This document shows, piece after piece, positions 1 to 6,921 of a DNA stretch of 38,500 nucleotides. Both the position numbers and the translations under genes were made by a program. How positions within the stretch are numbered: the first letter of the stretch is position 1; every line of letters begins with the position of its first letter. This DNA comes from an uncultured Mucispirillum sp. (GTDB lineage: Bacteria > Chrysiogenota > Deferribacteres > Deferribacterales > Mucispirillaceae), in contig CALVEY010000021.1 in assembly GCA_944326705.1 (NCBI GenBank), forward strand, positions 1 to 38,500, written 5' to 3'. The notes beneath the pieces were generated by a model. It was not told where the DNA came from, searched no databases, and saw only the letters and a program-made list of their open reading frames with translations.

Positions 1-206
1 GAAGAATCTGGATTTATAAAAAACAGCGAATGTTTAAGGAATTGGAGCATAAGTAATAAAATAACGAAATATTACTTTATGAGTTTTGCGGCGGAATGAT
101 AGTGTAAGAAACATTAAAAAGAATTTTGAGTAATATAATTACTATTTTGCATTTACTGCGGTATTGATATTTTAGATACTTCGCCTTGCAGGCTCAGTAT
201 GACATA
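1..206. repeat. Dispersed repeat unit, left-truncated by window edge
   Basis: The unit begins inside a left arm (gaagaatct, 1-9) and ends in a right arm at 174-206 (agatacttcgcc, then ggctcagtatgacata). The two arm types are imperfect reverse complements of each other, so a complete unit can fold as one long hairpin. The interior (17-130) is a module repeated at 282-385, 779-882 and 6364-6460; it is recognised by cagcgaatgtttaaggaatt and gagttttgcggcgg. No gene is evident. It is followed at 245 by a second unit in the same orientation. Confidence 0.8.
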
Positions 207-244
207 GAGCTGTGGTTTTATAAATATGCATCAATTACCGCACA

Positions 245-470
245 CTGTCAATTCTGAGCAAAGCGAAGAATCTGGATTTATAAAAAAAAGCGAATGTTTA
301 AGGAATTGGAGCATAAGTAATAAAATAACGAAATATTACTTCCTGAGTTTTGCGGCGGTATGATAGTATAAGCAACATTTAAAAGAATTTTGAGTAATAT
401 AAATACTATTTTGTATTTACTGTGATTATTTGTATTTCAGATACTTCGCCTAAAGGCTCAGTATGATATA
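245..470. repeat. Dispersed repeat unit, complete
   Basis: The left arm is 245-273 (ctgtcaattctgagc, ending gaagaatct), the interior module 282-430, and the right arm 439-470. It closely matches the unit at 1-206, giving a near-tandem pair about 40 bases apart. One 45-codon open frame (226-363) crosses the left arm and the module but lacks a ribosome binding site and is probably fortuitous. Confidence 0.8.
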
Positions 471-492
471 GTAGTAATTAACTGAACTAATA

Positions 493-522
493 CTGTCTAT
501 TCTGAGCGTCAGCGAAGAATCT
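493..522. repeat. Solitary left arm of the dispersed repeat
   Basis: A copy of the left-arm motif (ctgtctattctgagcgtc, then agcgaagaatct) with no right arm nearby. It sits directly before the composite block at 588-882. Confidence 0.65.
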
Positions 523-587
523 GAATTTATATAATGCAGAAATGAATTTTATTTAATAAAAAATATTTAATTAAATATGTCTATAAA

Positions 588-882
588 TAATATCCTTATT
601 TAACAGATGTCCCCATGTTATTTTATTATCTTTGCGACTTAATTTCTTATGAGCTGTTTTTTTGGAACGCTTAGCAATCTGATTGTTTGAAGCATTGCAA
701 GTTGCAGTTGCTGTGCGAGTGTTTTTTACGAGGACACTACGCCCGACTGAGTAAGGAGGAAATAAAAAAAGTGGCTGATAAAAAACAGCGAATGTTTAAG
801 GAATTGGAGCATAAGTAATAAAATAACGAAATATTACTTCCTGAGTTTTGCGGCGGTATGATAGTATAAGCAACATTTAAAA
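588..882. repeat. Composite repeat, modules N and M
   Basis: Bases about 588-705 (module N, containing acagatgtccccatgttatt) recur almost unchanged at 6234-6345. Bases 779-882 (module M) recur at 17-115, 282-385 and 6364-6460. Between them, 705-778 is unique to this copy. A 47-codon frame without a start codon, ending at the stop 816-818, runs through the unique part into module M and reads like the C-terminus of a charged protein (KKQRMFKELEHK). This may be the relic of a gene captured by the repeat. Confidence 0.7.
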
Positions 883-959
883 AACAGGAATAAAAACTAT
901 ATATTTAAAAATGTAAGGTTAAATAAATATATTAATAAACTTTATCTTTACATCACTTT

Positions 960-1175
960 AAACAATCTTTCCGCCGCACATCACATATACAAAACTTTTC
1001 CTTATTTTATTCCTTTGTTCCAATTGCATAAACATTCCTTGTTTTTTACTCCATTGCCACTGCAACTCGCTACCGCTCATAAAAAACATTCGCTTTCGCT
1101 CAAACAATCAGCTGTCAAACCATTCCATAAAAAACAAGTCATATCGCAATTAAGTCACAAAGATAATAAAATAAG
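960..1175. repeat. Inverted, diverged copy of modules M and N
   Basis: Read on the minus strand this segment follows modules N then M. Matching landmarks are ccgccgca (975-982), ccaattgcataaacattcc and aattaagtcacaaagataat. By eye the match to the 588-882 copy is clearly imperfect, with short insertions. Together the two copies form a long inverted repeat with a central spacer of about 80 bases. A 71-codon plus-strand frame here (1015-1230) lies wholly in repeat sequence and is not annotated as a gene. Confidence 0.65.
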
Positions 1176-1258
1176 TCTGGAAATCTTTTTAAATTGTATA
1201 AAACATATAACTATATTAATAATTTTTTAACTATATATAGCAGAGAATGAAAACTTGT

Positions 1259-1357
1259 TTATGAGTTTTGCGGCAGTATGACAGTATAAAAAGATAGAAA
1301 TAAAATTTATATTTTTAGCTTTTGTATCTTGTCTATTTTGAGCACAGCGAAGAATCT
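1259..1357. repeat. Fragments of the dispersed repeat
   Basis: A short piece of module M (tatgagttttgcggcagtatga, from about 1260) is followed by a left arm at 1328-1357 (cttgtctattttgagcac, then agcgaagaatct). No right arm follows. Confidence 0.55.
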
Positions 1358-1592
1358 AAAAATATACAAATCACAGTAACCTATAATAGTTTAAATATTT
1401 AAACATATATGATATATTAGTAAAAAAGTTCCTTCGTTCGCTTTTGCTCTCTCAGGAAGACAATATCTGCCTGCTGTGTCATCTGCATATAAATTTATCC
1501 ACTTTATCAGTATAACATTATAGAGATAAATATTGATATATCAGCTTAAATCTATCATTCCATTAAAAATGTGCTTTTGCTTATCTTTTTAC
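1358..1592. other. AT-rich intergenic stretch without a recognised gene
   Basis: Between the last repeat fragment and the ferredoxin promoter I see no open frame with a plausible ribosome binding site, no tRNA-like fold and no clear terminator. Confidence 0.5.
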
Positions 1593-1629
1593 TTGACAAA
1601 TTAAGCTATTCATATACATATATCATAAT
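1593..1629 (+). promoter_or_regulatory. Putative sigma-70 promoter of the ferredoxin gene
   Basis: A perfect -35 box TTGACA lies at 1593-1598. The -10 is less certain: TATACA (1613-1618), TACATA (1615-1620) and CATAAT (1624-1629) all lie in range. The ribosome binding site GGAGG follows at 1641-1645, six bases before the ATG at 1652. Confidence 0.55.
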
Positions 1630-1651
1630 ATTATTTTAGTGGAGGATTACT

Positions 1652-1828
1652 ATGGCTCACGTTGTAAACCAAGATATCTGCACTTTTTGCACTTCTTGCA
1701 TGGAAGTATGCCCAGTTAGTGCAATCAGTGAAAAAAATGACAAAGCATGGATAGATGCAGATATCTGCATTGACTGCGGTGCTTGTGCTGAAGAATGTCC
1801 AGTTGAGGCTATCTCACCAGAAGATTAA
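1652..1828 (+). CDS. 2[4Fe-4S] ferredoxin, 58 aa
   Basis: A small electron carrier of the clostridial type. Translation from the ATG at 1652 gives 58 residues with two C-x2-C-x2-C-x3-C-P motifs (DICTFCTSCMEVCP and DICIDCGACAEECP), enough for two [4Fe-4S] clusters. The two halves are related, the usual internal duplication of this family. GGAGG with good spacing fixes the start. The gene stands alone between its own promoter and a terminator at about 1962-1998, so it is probably a monocistronic, abundant, cytosolic low-potential donor. The sequence does not show its partner enzyme. Confidence in the family is very high. Confidence 0.95.
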   Translation: MAHVVNQDICTFCTSCMEVCPVSAISEKNDKAWIDADICIDCGACAEECPVEAISPED

Positions 1829-1961
1829 TTGAAATCTTTTCAGCAGTAATTTTACAAAAATGGGCTTGCCCATTAATTTATATATTGACTTATTACTTTA
1901 GTAATGGTTATTATATATCATAACTTAAAACAAGTGCAGTTTTAAGGTTATTTAATTGTGC

Positions 1962-1998
1962 AAAATAAGGGTATAGTTTTCTGCTATGCCCTATTTTT
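1962..1998 (+). terminator. Intrinsic terminator after ferredoxin
   Basis: A stem with core gggtatag (1969-1976) and ctatgccc (1984-1991), including one G-U pair, has the loop ttttctg and is followed by a T-run at 1993-1997. A weaker hairpin, aatgggcttgcccatt, lies at 1859-1874. Confidence 0.65.
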
Positions 1999-2031
1999 AG
2001 AAAATAATAGTCTAGTTTAGCGGTATATTTT

Positions 2032-2676
2032 ATGGCAGTTTTTAGAACATTATATGAAGATATTAAGACAGTTTTAGATAGAGACCCTGCTGCAAGGAAT
2101 TCTTTAGAAGTATTCTTATGTTATTCTGGTTTTCATGCTTTAACTATGCACAGAGTTTCCCACTGGCTTTGGTGCCATAAACTAAAATCACTTGCTCGTT
2201 TTAATGCTATGCTTGCCCGTTTTTTTACAGGTGTAGAAATACACCCTGCAGCTAAGATTGGCAGGCGTTTTTTTATTGACCACGGCATGGGTGTAGTAAT
2301 CGGTGAAACTGCTGAAGTAGGCGATGATGTTACTATATACCATGGGGTAACATTAGGCGGTGTTTCCTTAAAAAAAGAAAAACGCCACCCAACCATAGGA
2401 AATAATGTTATTATTGGTGCCGGCGCTAAAGTGTTAGGGCCTTTTAAGGTAGGGGATAGAGTTAGAATAGGTGCAAACTCTGTTGTGCTGCATGAAGTGC
2501 CAGATGATGCTACTGTTGTAGGTGTGCCAGGCAGAATTACTGGGGACAGCAAAAGGCAGGATATGTTTAACCATACAGAGCTTCCTGACCCAGTGGCTAA
2601 TGCTTTTAACTGTATTACTAGCAGGATTGTTGAAATGGAAAAAGAAATCCAGACAATCAAAAAAGATAATAAATAG
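2032..2676 (+). CDS. cysE: Serine O-acetyltransferase CysE, 214 aa
   Basis: Transfers acetyl from acetyl-CoA to L-serine, giving O-acetylserine, the carbon skeleton for cysteine. The N-terminal alpha-helical region (about 1-65) is the CysE-type domain. Residues about 70-175 form a left-handed beta helix of hexapeptide repeats. Family landmarks are visible: IDHG (D83, H84), YHGVTLGG (H104 onward), KRHP (H119) and the C-terminal VGVPGRI. No strong ribosome binding site precedes the ATG. The gene leads a unit with iscR, iscS and a small ORF, coupling cysteine synthesis to cysteine desulfuration. The tail after 175 is acidic and lysine-rich, about 40 residues long. Confidence 0.95.
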   Translation: MAVFRTLYEDIKTVLDRDPAARNSLEVFLCYSGFHALTMHRVSHWLWCHKLKSLARFNAMLARFFTGVEIHPAAKIGRRFFIDHGMGVVIGETAEVGDDVTIYHGVTLGGVSLKKEKRHPTIGNNVIIGAGAKVLGPFKVGDRVRIGANSVVLHEVPDDATVVGVPGRITGDSKRQDMFNHTELPDPVANAFNCITSRIVEMEKEIQTIKKDNK

Positions 2677-2686
2677 CAGGTGGCTT

Positions 2687-3109
2687 ATGAAAATTACAAC
2701 TAAAAGCAGATATGCTATTAGAGCTATATATGCCCTTTGTATGCTTGGTGGAGATAAACACCCTGTAAGCATATTAAAGATATTAGAGTTTGAAGACATT
2801 TCTAAAAAATATTTAGAGCAGATTTTCACTAAATTAAAACATGTAAATATCATAACAGGTTCCCGCGGTGTTGGCGGCGGTTATATGCTTGCCAGAAATC
2901 CAAGTCAGATAAATTTAAAAGAAATAGTTAATACAATGGACGGACCACTTAAAACTGAAGACTGTGGTGCTGAAGGGGACTGCCGTAATTTTTCATCTTG
3001 TGCTGTCAACTGGCTTTGGGCAGGGCTTGAAAAAGCATGTGATGATTATTTAGAAAAAATAACAATTGCTGATATGATGAAGCAGTCAGTGGCTCATTTT
3101 ACAGTATAA
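2687..3109 (+). CDS. iscR: Rrf2-family Fe-S regulator, IscR-like, 140 aa
   Basis: A winged-helix transcription regulator of the Rrf2 family. The start is the ATG at 2687, which gives the canonical MKITTKSRYAIRA opening; an upstream in-frame extension overlapping cysE is rejected. The DNA-binding domain spans about 1-70, with the SRGVGGGYMLAR wing. Three cysteines, C93-x5-C99-x5-C105, have the spacing of the [2Fe-2S] ligands of E. coli IscR. It lies 10 bases after cysE and ahead of iscS, so it probably senses Fe-S or cysteine status and controls this locus. CymR-type regulators share the fold but usually lack this cysteine triplet, which favours IscR. Confidence 0.9.
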   Translation: MKITTKSRYAIRAIYALCMLGGDKHPVSILKILEFEDISKKYLEQIFTKLKHVNIITGSRGVGGGYMLARNPSQINLKEIVNTMDGPLKTEDCGAEGDCRNFSSCAVNWLWAGLEKACDDYLEKITIADMMKQSVAHFTV

Positions 3110-3124
3110 TGTATATATAATATA

Positions 3125-3161
3125 AAATAATATATTAGTATGCCTTAAATATATTATTTTT
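3125..3161 (+). promoter_or_regulatory. AU-only stem-loop between iscR and iscS
   Basis: A perfect 12-base-pair inverted repeat, aaataatatatt (3125-3136) and aatatattattt (3148-3159), is followed by a few T. It may act as a weak attenuator or a protein-binding palindrome. As it has no G-C pairs it would be a poor terminator. Confidence 0.3.
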
Positions 3162-3182
3162 GGCAGATTATGGGAGAATAAT

Positions 3183-4343
3183 ATGGCTATTTATTTTGAC
3201 AACAGTGCAACAACCAGAGTTGACCCTGAAGTTGTAAAGGAAATGCTGCCTTTTTTTAGTGAATACTATGGTAATATATCCAGCATTCATTCAATAGGCA
3301 GGCAGGTGCGCCCTTATGAAGAGCAGGCTAGAAAATCAGTGGCAAAATTAATAAATGCAACACCAGATGAGATTGTATTTACTGCCAGCGGCTCAGAATC
3401 AGATAACCTTGCTATTATCGCAACAGCAAGAGCATATAAACATAAAGGAAAACATATAATCACTTCTTCTATTGAACATAAAGCAGTGCTTGAAACTTTT
3501 AAATTTTTAGAAAATTATGAAGGCTTTGAAGTAACATATCTTCCTGTTGATAAATACGGCTTAATAGATATGGAATATTATAAAAATGCTTTAAGAGATG
3601 ACACTATACTTGTAAGCTGTATGCTTGCTAATAATGAAATAGGCACAATAGAGCCTATTAAAGAAATGGCTGCACTTGCAAGCAGCAAAGGTATTATATT
3701 CCACACAGATGCAGTGCAGGCTGTAGGTAAAATGCATATAGATGTTAATGAGTTAGGTGTAGATTTACTCACCTTTTCAGGACACAAAATATATGCACCT
3801 AAAGGAATAGGCGTTCTTTATGTAGATATAGAATTAAGGGAAAAATTAAAACCTATAATACACGGCGGCCAGCAGGAAGGCGGACTTCGTGCAGGTACAG
3901 AAAATATTCCATACATCATAGGTCTTGGCAAAGCATGCGAAATGATTATGGAAAGGCAGGATACAGAAATACTGCATATTAAAAAATTAAGAGATACTTT
4001 TGAAAAGAAAGTATTAGAAACAATACCAGATACTTATGTAAATGGTCACCATGAATTAAGAGTGCCGTCTATAAGCGATATAGTTTTTAGATATATTGAA
4101 GGCGAAGCATTAATGGTATATGCAAGAGAAGTATGCTGCAGTGCAGGAAGTGCATGCACATCTGCATCTACTAACCCATCACATGTATTATCTGCAATCA
4201 AAGTTGATGATGTAGATATTCATGGAGCACTTCGTTTCAGCTTCGGCAGATTTAACACTATGGAAGAAGTGGATAGAGCTGTAGAAGTTTTAAAAGACAG
4301 TGTAGAAAAATTAAGAAAAATGTCACCATTATATAATAAATAA
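3183..4343 (+). CDS. iscS: Cysteine desulfurase IscS/NifS, 386 aa
   Basis: A PLP enzyme that takes sulfur from cysteine as an enzyme persulfide and supplies it for Fe-S cluster assembly and tRNA thiolation. It shows the class V aminotransferase layout: N-terminal YFDNSATT, TEN-type AGTEN loop (237-241), PLP lysine in SGHK (K202), and the mobile active-site loop around C325 in SAGSACTSAS, typical of group I enzymes. Length is normal for the family. GGGAG precedes the ATG. It follows iscR, but no scaffold gene (iscU) follows; the next ORF is a small unknown protein one base away. Confidence 0.95.
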   Translation: MAIYFDNSATTRVDPEVVKEMLPFFSEYYGNISSIHSIGRQVRPYEEQARKSVAKLINATPDEIVFTASGSESDNLAIIATARAYKHKGKHIITSSIEHKAVLETFKFLENYEGFEVTYLPVDKYGLIDMEYYKNALRDDTILVSCMLANNEIGTIEPIKEMAALASSKGIIFHTDAVQAVGKMHIDVNELGVDLLTFSGHKIYAPKGIGVLYVDIELREKLKPIIHGGQQEGGLRAGTENIPYIIGLGKACEMIMERQDTEILHIKKLRDTFEKKVLETIPDTYVNGHHELRVPSISDIVFRYIEGEALMVYAREVCCSAGSACTSASTNPSHVLSAIKVDDVDIHGALRFSFGRFNTMEEVDRAVEVLKDSVEKLRKMSPLYNK

Positions 4344-4344
4344 T

Positions 4345-4602
4345 ATGGCAAAAAATACTAAAAAAGACCTGCTTTTAGAGCTTGAAGAACTTGCTCGAAA
4401 AGCAGGTATTAAAGTAAGATACGAAAAAACAGAGGCAAGGGGCGGAATGTGCACTTTTCAAGGCAATCCGCTCATTATTATTGATAGAAAAGCCGCTGAT
4501 GACTATAAAATAGCAGTAATCGCTGAAAATATTAAAAAAATGGACTTAACCGATATATATATAAGCCCTAAAATGCGAGAAGTATTGGATAGTTTTGATT
4601 GA
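4345..4602 (+). CDS. Conserved small protein of unknown function, 85 aa
   Basis: I do not recognise a named family. The start codon lies one base after the iscS stop, so translation is probably coupled. The protein is soluble and charged: an N-terminal helix with LLLELEELARKAGIKVRYEK, a central GGMCTF with the only cysteine, a beta-like segment with LIIIDRKA, and a C-terminal TDIYISPKMREVL. Proteins of this general pattern occur, as I recall, in other anaerobes without an assigned role. Its place after a desulfurase suggests a part in sulfur transfer, possibly through the cysteine, but that is inference only. Confidence 0.8.
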   Translation: MAKNTKKDLLLELEELARKAGIKVRYEKTEARGGMCTFQGNPLIIIDRKAADDYKIAVIAENIKKMDLTDIYISPKMREVLDSFD

Positions 4603-4627
4603 TTATAATTTGAAAATGGTGTATAAT
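4599..4627 (+). promoter_or_regulatory. Sigma-70 promoter of the EamA transporter
   Basis: TTGATT (4599-4604) and a perfect TATAAT (4622-4627) are separated by 17 bases. The -35 overlaps the stop codon of the preceding gene. The leader then contains an imperfect hairpin at 4663-4701 (gcagcatta with taatgctgt, and inner catatttg with caaatg) before the ribosome binding site. Confidence 0.7.
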
Positions 4628-4729
4628 TAGATATTGTCAAAAAAATATATTTTTAGTTTTTTGCAGCATTACATATTTGTATGCAAATGTTTAATGCTGT
4701 AAGCAGCTATAAATAAAGGAAATGTATGT

Positions 4730-5596
4730 ATGTCTTATGCATTTGCATTAATAGTTGTAAGCGCAGTATTTCATGCAGTATGGAATTTGTTAGTTAAAAC
4801 TTCCGATGATAAAGTGGCTTATAATGTCCATATTCAAGTTGCTACAGCAGTTTTTATCACAAGTTATACCGTCTTGTTCTACCCAGATGCATTTTATTTT
4901 CATAAGCCAACATTTATATATGCACTGCTTTCATCTTTCTTTTTTGCTCTTTATCAGCATTTTACAGCAGTAAGTTATAAATATGCCGATGTATCTATGG
5001 TTTATCCTATTACTACATCATCACCATTTTTTATTATGATTTGGGCATATTTTATATTAGATGAAAGAGTTACATTATTTGGTATTCTTGGCATAATTTT
5101 AGTGCTTGCAGGCTGTTATATAATGAATATAACAAAAGGCAAGGGTAATAAATCAGGTATGTATGGTATATTAATAGCTTTTCTTGCAGCATTTTTATAC
5201 TCCTTTGGTGCAATGGCAGATAAAATGGGGGTAGCTTCAGTTAATACCCATTTATATATTATGCTTATGGCTGATTTTATGTCATTTTATTCTGTAATGT
5301 TTACAATTATCAGCCATAGAAAATCAGTAACACTTCATAGAAAAATCCATGTTCCTATCCAGTGGAAATTAGTTATCCTTGGCGGCTTTGCAATGGCTGC
5401 TTCCACTGTTACATACAGATTAGCTCTTATAGATATGCAGATATCTTATGCTTCAGCCCTAAGACAGTTAAGCTCATTATTTGGTGTTTTAATGGGTATT
5501 TTCTTCCTAAAAGAATCATACGGCAAACAAAGAATTATAGGCGGTATTGTTATTGTGGCAGGGATAATGCTTATACGGCTTAATCTTTTTGAGTAA
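4730..5596 (+). CDS. EamA/DMT-superfamily transporter, 288 aa
   Basis: An inner-membrane carrier with about ten hydrophobic helices in two EamA-type halves (about 1-130 and 150-287). The second half ends with the usual pattern ALRQLSSLFGVLMGIFFLKE followed by a last helix. Members export or import metabolites such as amino acids; the substrate cannot be read from the sequence. AAAGGAAA precedes the chosen ATG. It has its own promoter inside the end of the upstream gene, and no gene follows on this strand for 1.3 kb or more. Confidence 0.85.
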   Translation: MSYAFALIVVSAVFHAVWNLLVKTSDDKVAYNVHIQVATAVFITSYTVLFYPDAFYFHKPTFIYALLSSFFFALYQHFTAVSYKYADVSMVYPITTSSPFFIMIWAYFILDERVTLFGILGIILVLAGCYIMNITKGKGNKSGMYGILIAFLAAFLYSFGAMADKMGVASVNTHLYIMLMADFMSFYSVMFTIISHRKSVTLHRKIHVPIQWKLVILGGFAMAASTVTYRLALIDMQISYASALRQLSSLFGVLMGIFFLKESYGKQRIIGGIVIVAGIMLIRLNLFE

Positions 5597-6027
5597 CTCG
5601 TTGTTGGTATTTTTTTGCCTTGCTCATTTACCATAATGTAAACTCGCGTCGGTCAAAAAAATATCCGCCTAGATTTACTCAAAAATCTTTAAACCTTTTA
5701 CAGCTTAATCTTTTTTCCTATTTATCTATACTTTGTTGTTAGAAAATTTTACTCAGTCATTTACTAAAATATACAGGATGTATATTCTTTAGTGAGTATT
5801 GAGGGGTTTCCCCGAAAATACGATGATAAAAAAATACACGTACGTATTTTTTTATATGTTAAAAAAGATAAACTCCTTTCGTAAAATTTTCTATCCGCCT
5901 TGTCTAAATCAAAAATCTTAAAACCTTGCTGTAATTTTCCTTTCGCTGTTTTTTTAATCCGCCTAGTATTAATGAAAAATAATTACTCCTTTTACGGTTT
6001 TATCTTTTTGATTTATTCACTAATCCA
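5597..6027. other. Non-coding block with stem-loops and short degenerate repeats
   Basis: No credible gene. Three stem-loops follow one another: 5766-5794 (actaaa, tatac and their complements), 5796-5821 (gtatt-ga-gggg-ttt-cccc-gaa-aatac), and 5828-5853 (aaaaaaatac with gtattttttt around acgtac). A loosely repeated motif (tccgcctag or tccgccttg, followed by aaaaatct and aaacct) occurs near 5666, 5891 and 5958. These have no match that I recognise. Confidence 0.5.
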
Positions 6028-6134
6028 CTGTCTATTCTGAGCGTCAGCGAAGAATCTATCTTTTTAAAATATATATTAAAATTCAATTATAACTTATCTT
6101 TCAGATACTTCGCCTAAAGGCTCAGTATGACATA
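6028..6134. repeat. Short dispersed repeat unit (arms only)
   Basis: The left arm is 6028-6057, the right arm 6103-6134, with a 45-base AT-rich interior and no module. It is the minimal form of the family and shows that the arms define the element. Confidence 0.75.
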
Positions 6135-6172
6135 ATGGCAGCGGTTTTCTGCTTAGCTGCAGCAGCTGCACA

Positions 6173-6551
6173 TTGTCTATTCTGAGCATCAGCGAAGAAT
6201 CTAATTCTAACTTATAAAAATGTTTTTAGTCTTAAATATCCTTATTTAACAGATGTCCCCATGTTATTTTATTATCTTTGCGACTTAATTTCTTATGAGC
6301 TGTTTTTTTGTAACGCTTAGCAATCTGATTGTTTGAGCGAAGCGAGTTGCAGTTGCTGTGTAGAAAAAACAGCGAATGTTTAAGGAATTGGAGCATAAGT
6401 AATAAAATAACGAAATATTACTTCCTGAGTTTTGCGGCGGTGTGATAGTGTAAGCAACATTAAAAAGAATTTTGAGTAATATAAATACTATTTTGCATTT
6501 ACTGCGGTATTGATATTTTAGATACTTCACCTAAAAGCTTAGTATGAGATA
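6173..6551. repeat. Long dispersed repeat unit with modules N and M
   Basis: The left arm is 6173-6202, module N 6234-6345, module M 6364-6460, and the right arm 6520-6551 (here agatacttcacc, slightly decayed). Module N is nearly identical to 588-705 and module M nearly identical to 779-882, yet the joint between them differs: the roughly 75 unique bases of the first copy are missing. An 81-codon minus-strand frame (6285-6530) lies fully inside and is rejected as a gene. Confidence 0.75.
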
Positions 6552-6574
6552 GCAGCAATTAAGCAGAACTAATA

Positions 6575-6604
6575 CTGTCTATTCTGAGCGTCAGCGAAGA
6601 ATCT
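6575..6604. repeat. Solitary left arm of the dispersed repeat
   Basis: The left-arm motif again (ctgtctattctgagcgtc, then agcgaagaatct), 23 bases after the previous right arm, with no partner right arm downstream. Confidence 0.65.
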
Positions 6605-6700
6605 ATGAAATCTTATCTCTATATTAAACTAATAAAATCTAAATAAAAATATAATCTATATTCTTAAAATATTTATTTTTTGGCATAGGTATTGCTATAA

Positions 6701-6778
6701 GAAAGGTGGGTAGAGAAACAATCTCGCCTGGGAGATGGAGCTCTCGTGTCAAGCGGACAGGATGTCCGCTCTTTTTTT
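6701..6778 (+). ncRNA. Putative small RNA with its own terminator
   Basis: This short stretch is much richer in G and C than its surroundings and can form three successive hairpins: gaga/tctc at 6713-6725, gaga/tctc at 6732-6745, and a strong one at 6752-6770 that ends in a T-run. No reading frame or tRNA fold fits, and I could not match it to a riboswitch class I know. The 5' end is not defined. It points toward the 3' end of the convergent RNA repair gene. Confidence 0.4.
6752..6778 (+). terminator. Strong intrinsic terminator
   Basis: A perfect 8-base-pair stem, agcggaca (6752-6759) and tgtccgct (6763-6770), with loop gga, is followed by c and seven T (6772-6778). The T-run is on the plus strand, so it ends a plus-strand transcript although no plus-strand gene precedes it. 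Confidence 0.8.
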
Positions 6779-6921
6779 GCCAGTATATTGTTATCTGCTC
6801 TTTTTTTATTGGTATTGTAGAACAATTTATATTTTTTAAATGCAGTTTTTTTAATGATTTTATTTCTTTTATCATTTTAAGTGTAAATATTTTCCTTTTA
6901 TATGCTGGTAAAAATTTCCTA

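Noticed and set aside
226-363. 45-codon frame beginning with ATG and crossing a repeat arm
   Set aside because: No ribosome binding site, and the coding content is repeat sequence; open only by chance as far as can be judged.
1015-1230. 71-codon plus-strand open frame
   Set aside because: It starts with a non-ATG codon, has no ribosome binding site and lies in the inverted repeat copy; related copies do not keep the frame.
1-1360. CRISPR array
   Set aside because: The repeats are long, few, irregularly spaced and carry inverted arms; spacers of uniform length are absent and no cas gene is present.
2434-2853. 139-codon minus-strand frame opposite cysE and iscR
   Set aside because: It is antisense to two strongly recognised genes and has no family resemblance.
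6285-6530. 81-codon minus-strand open frame
   Set aside because: It is fully inside repeat modules N and M and the right-hand interior; the equivalent frame in the 588-882 copy is shifted by one base.
6701-6778. Possible fluoride riboswitch or ZTP riboswitch
   Set aside because: Only short pieces (ggagatggagctctc, cgcctggg) resemble these classes; the other conserved parts and a downstream target gene are missing.
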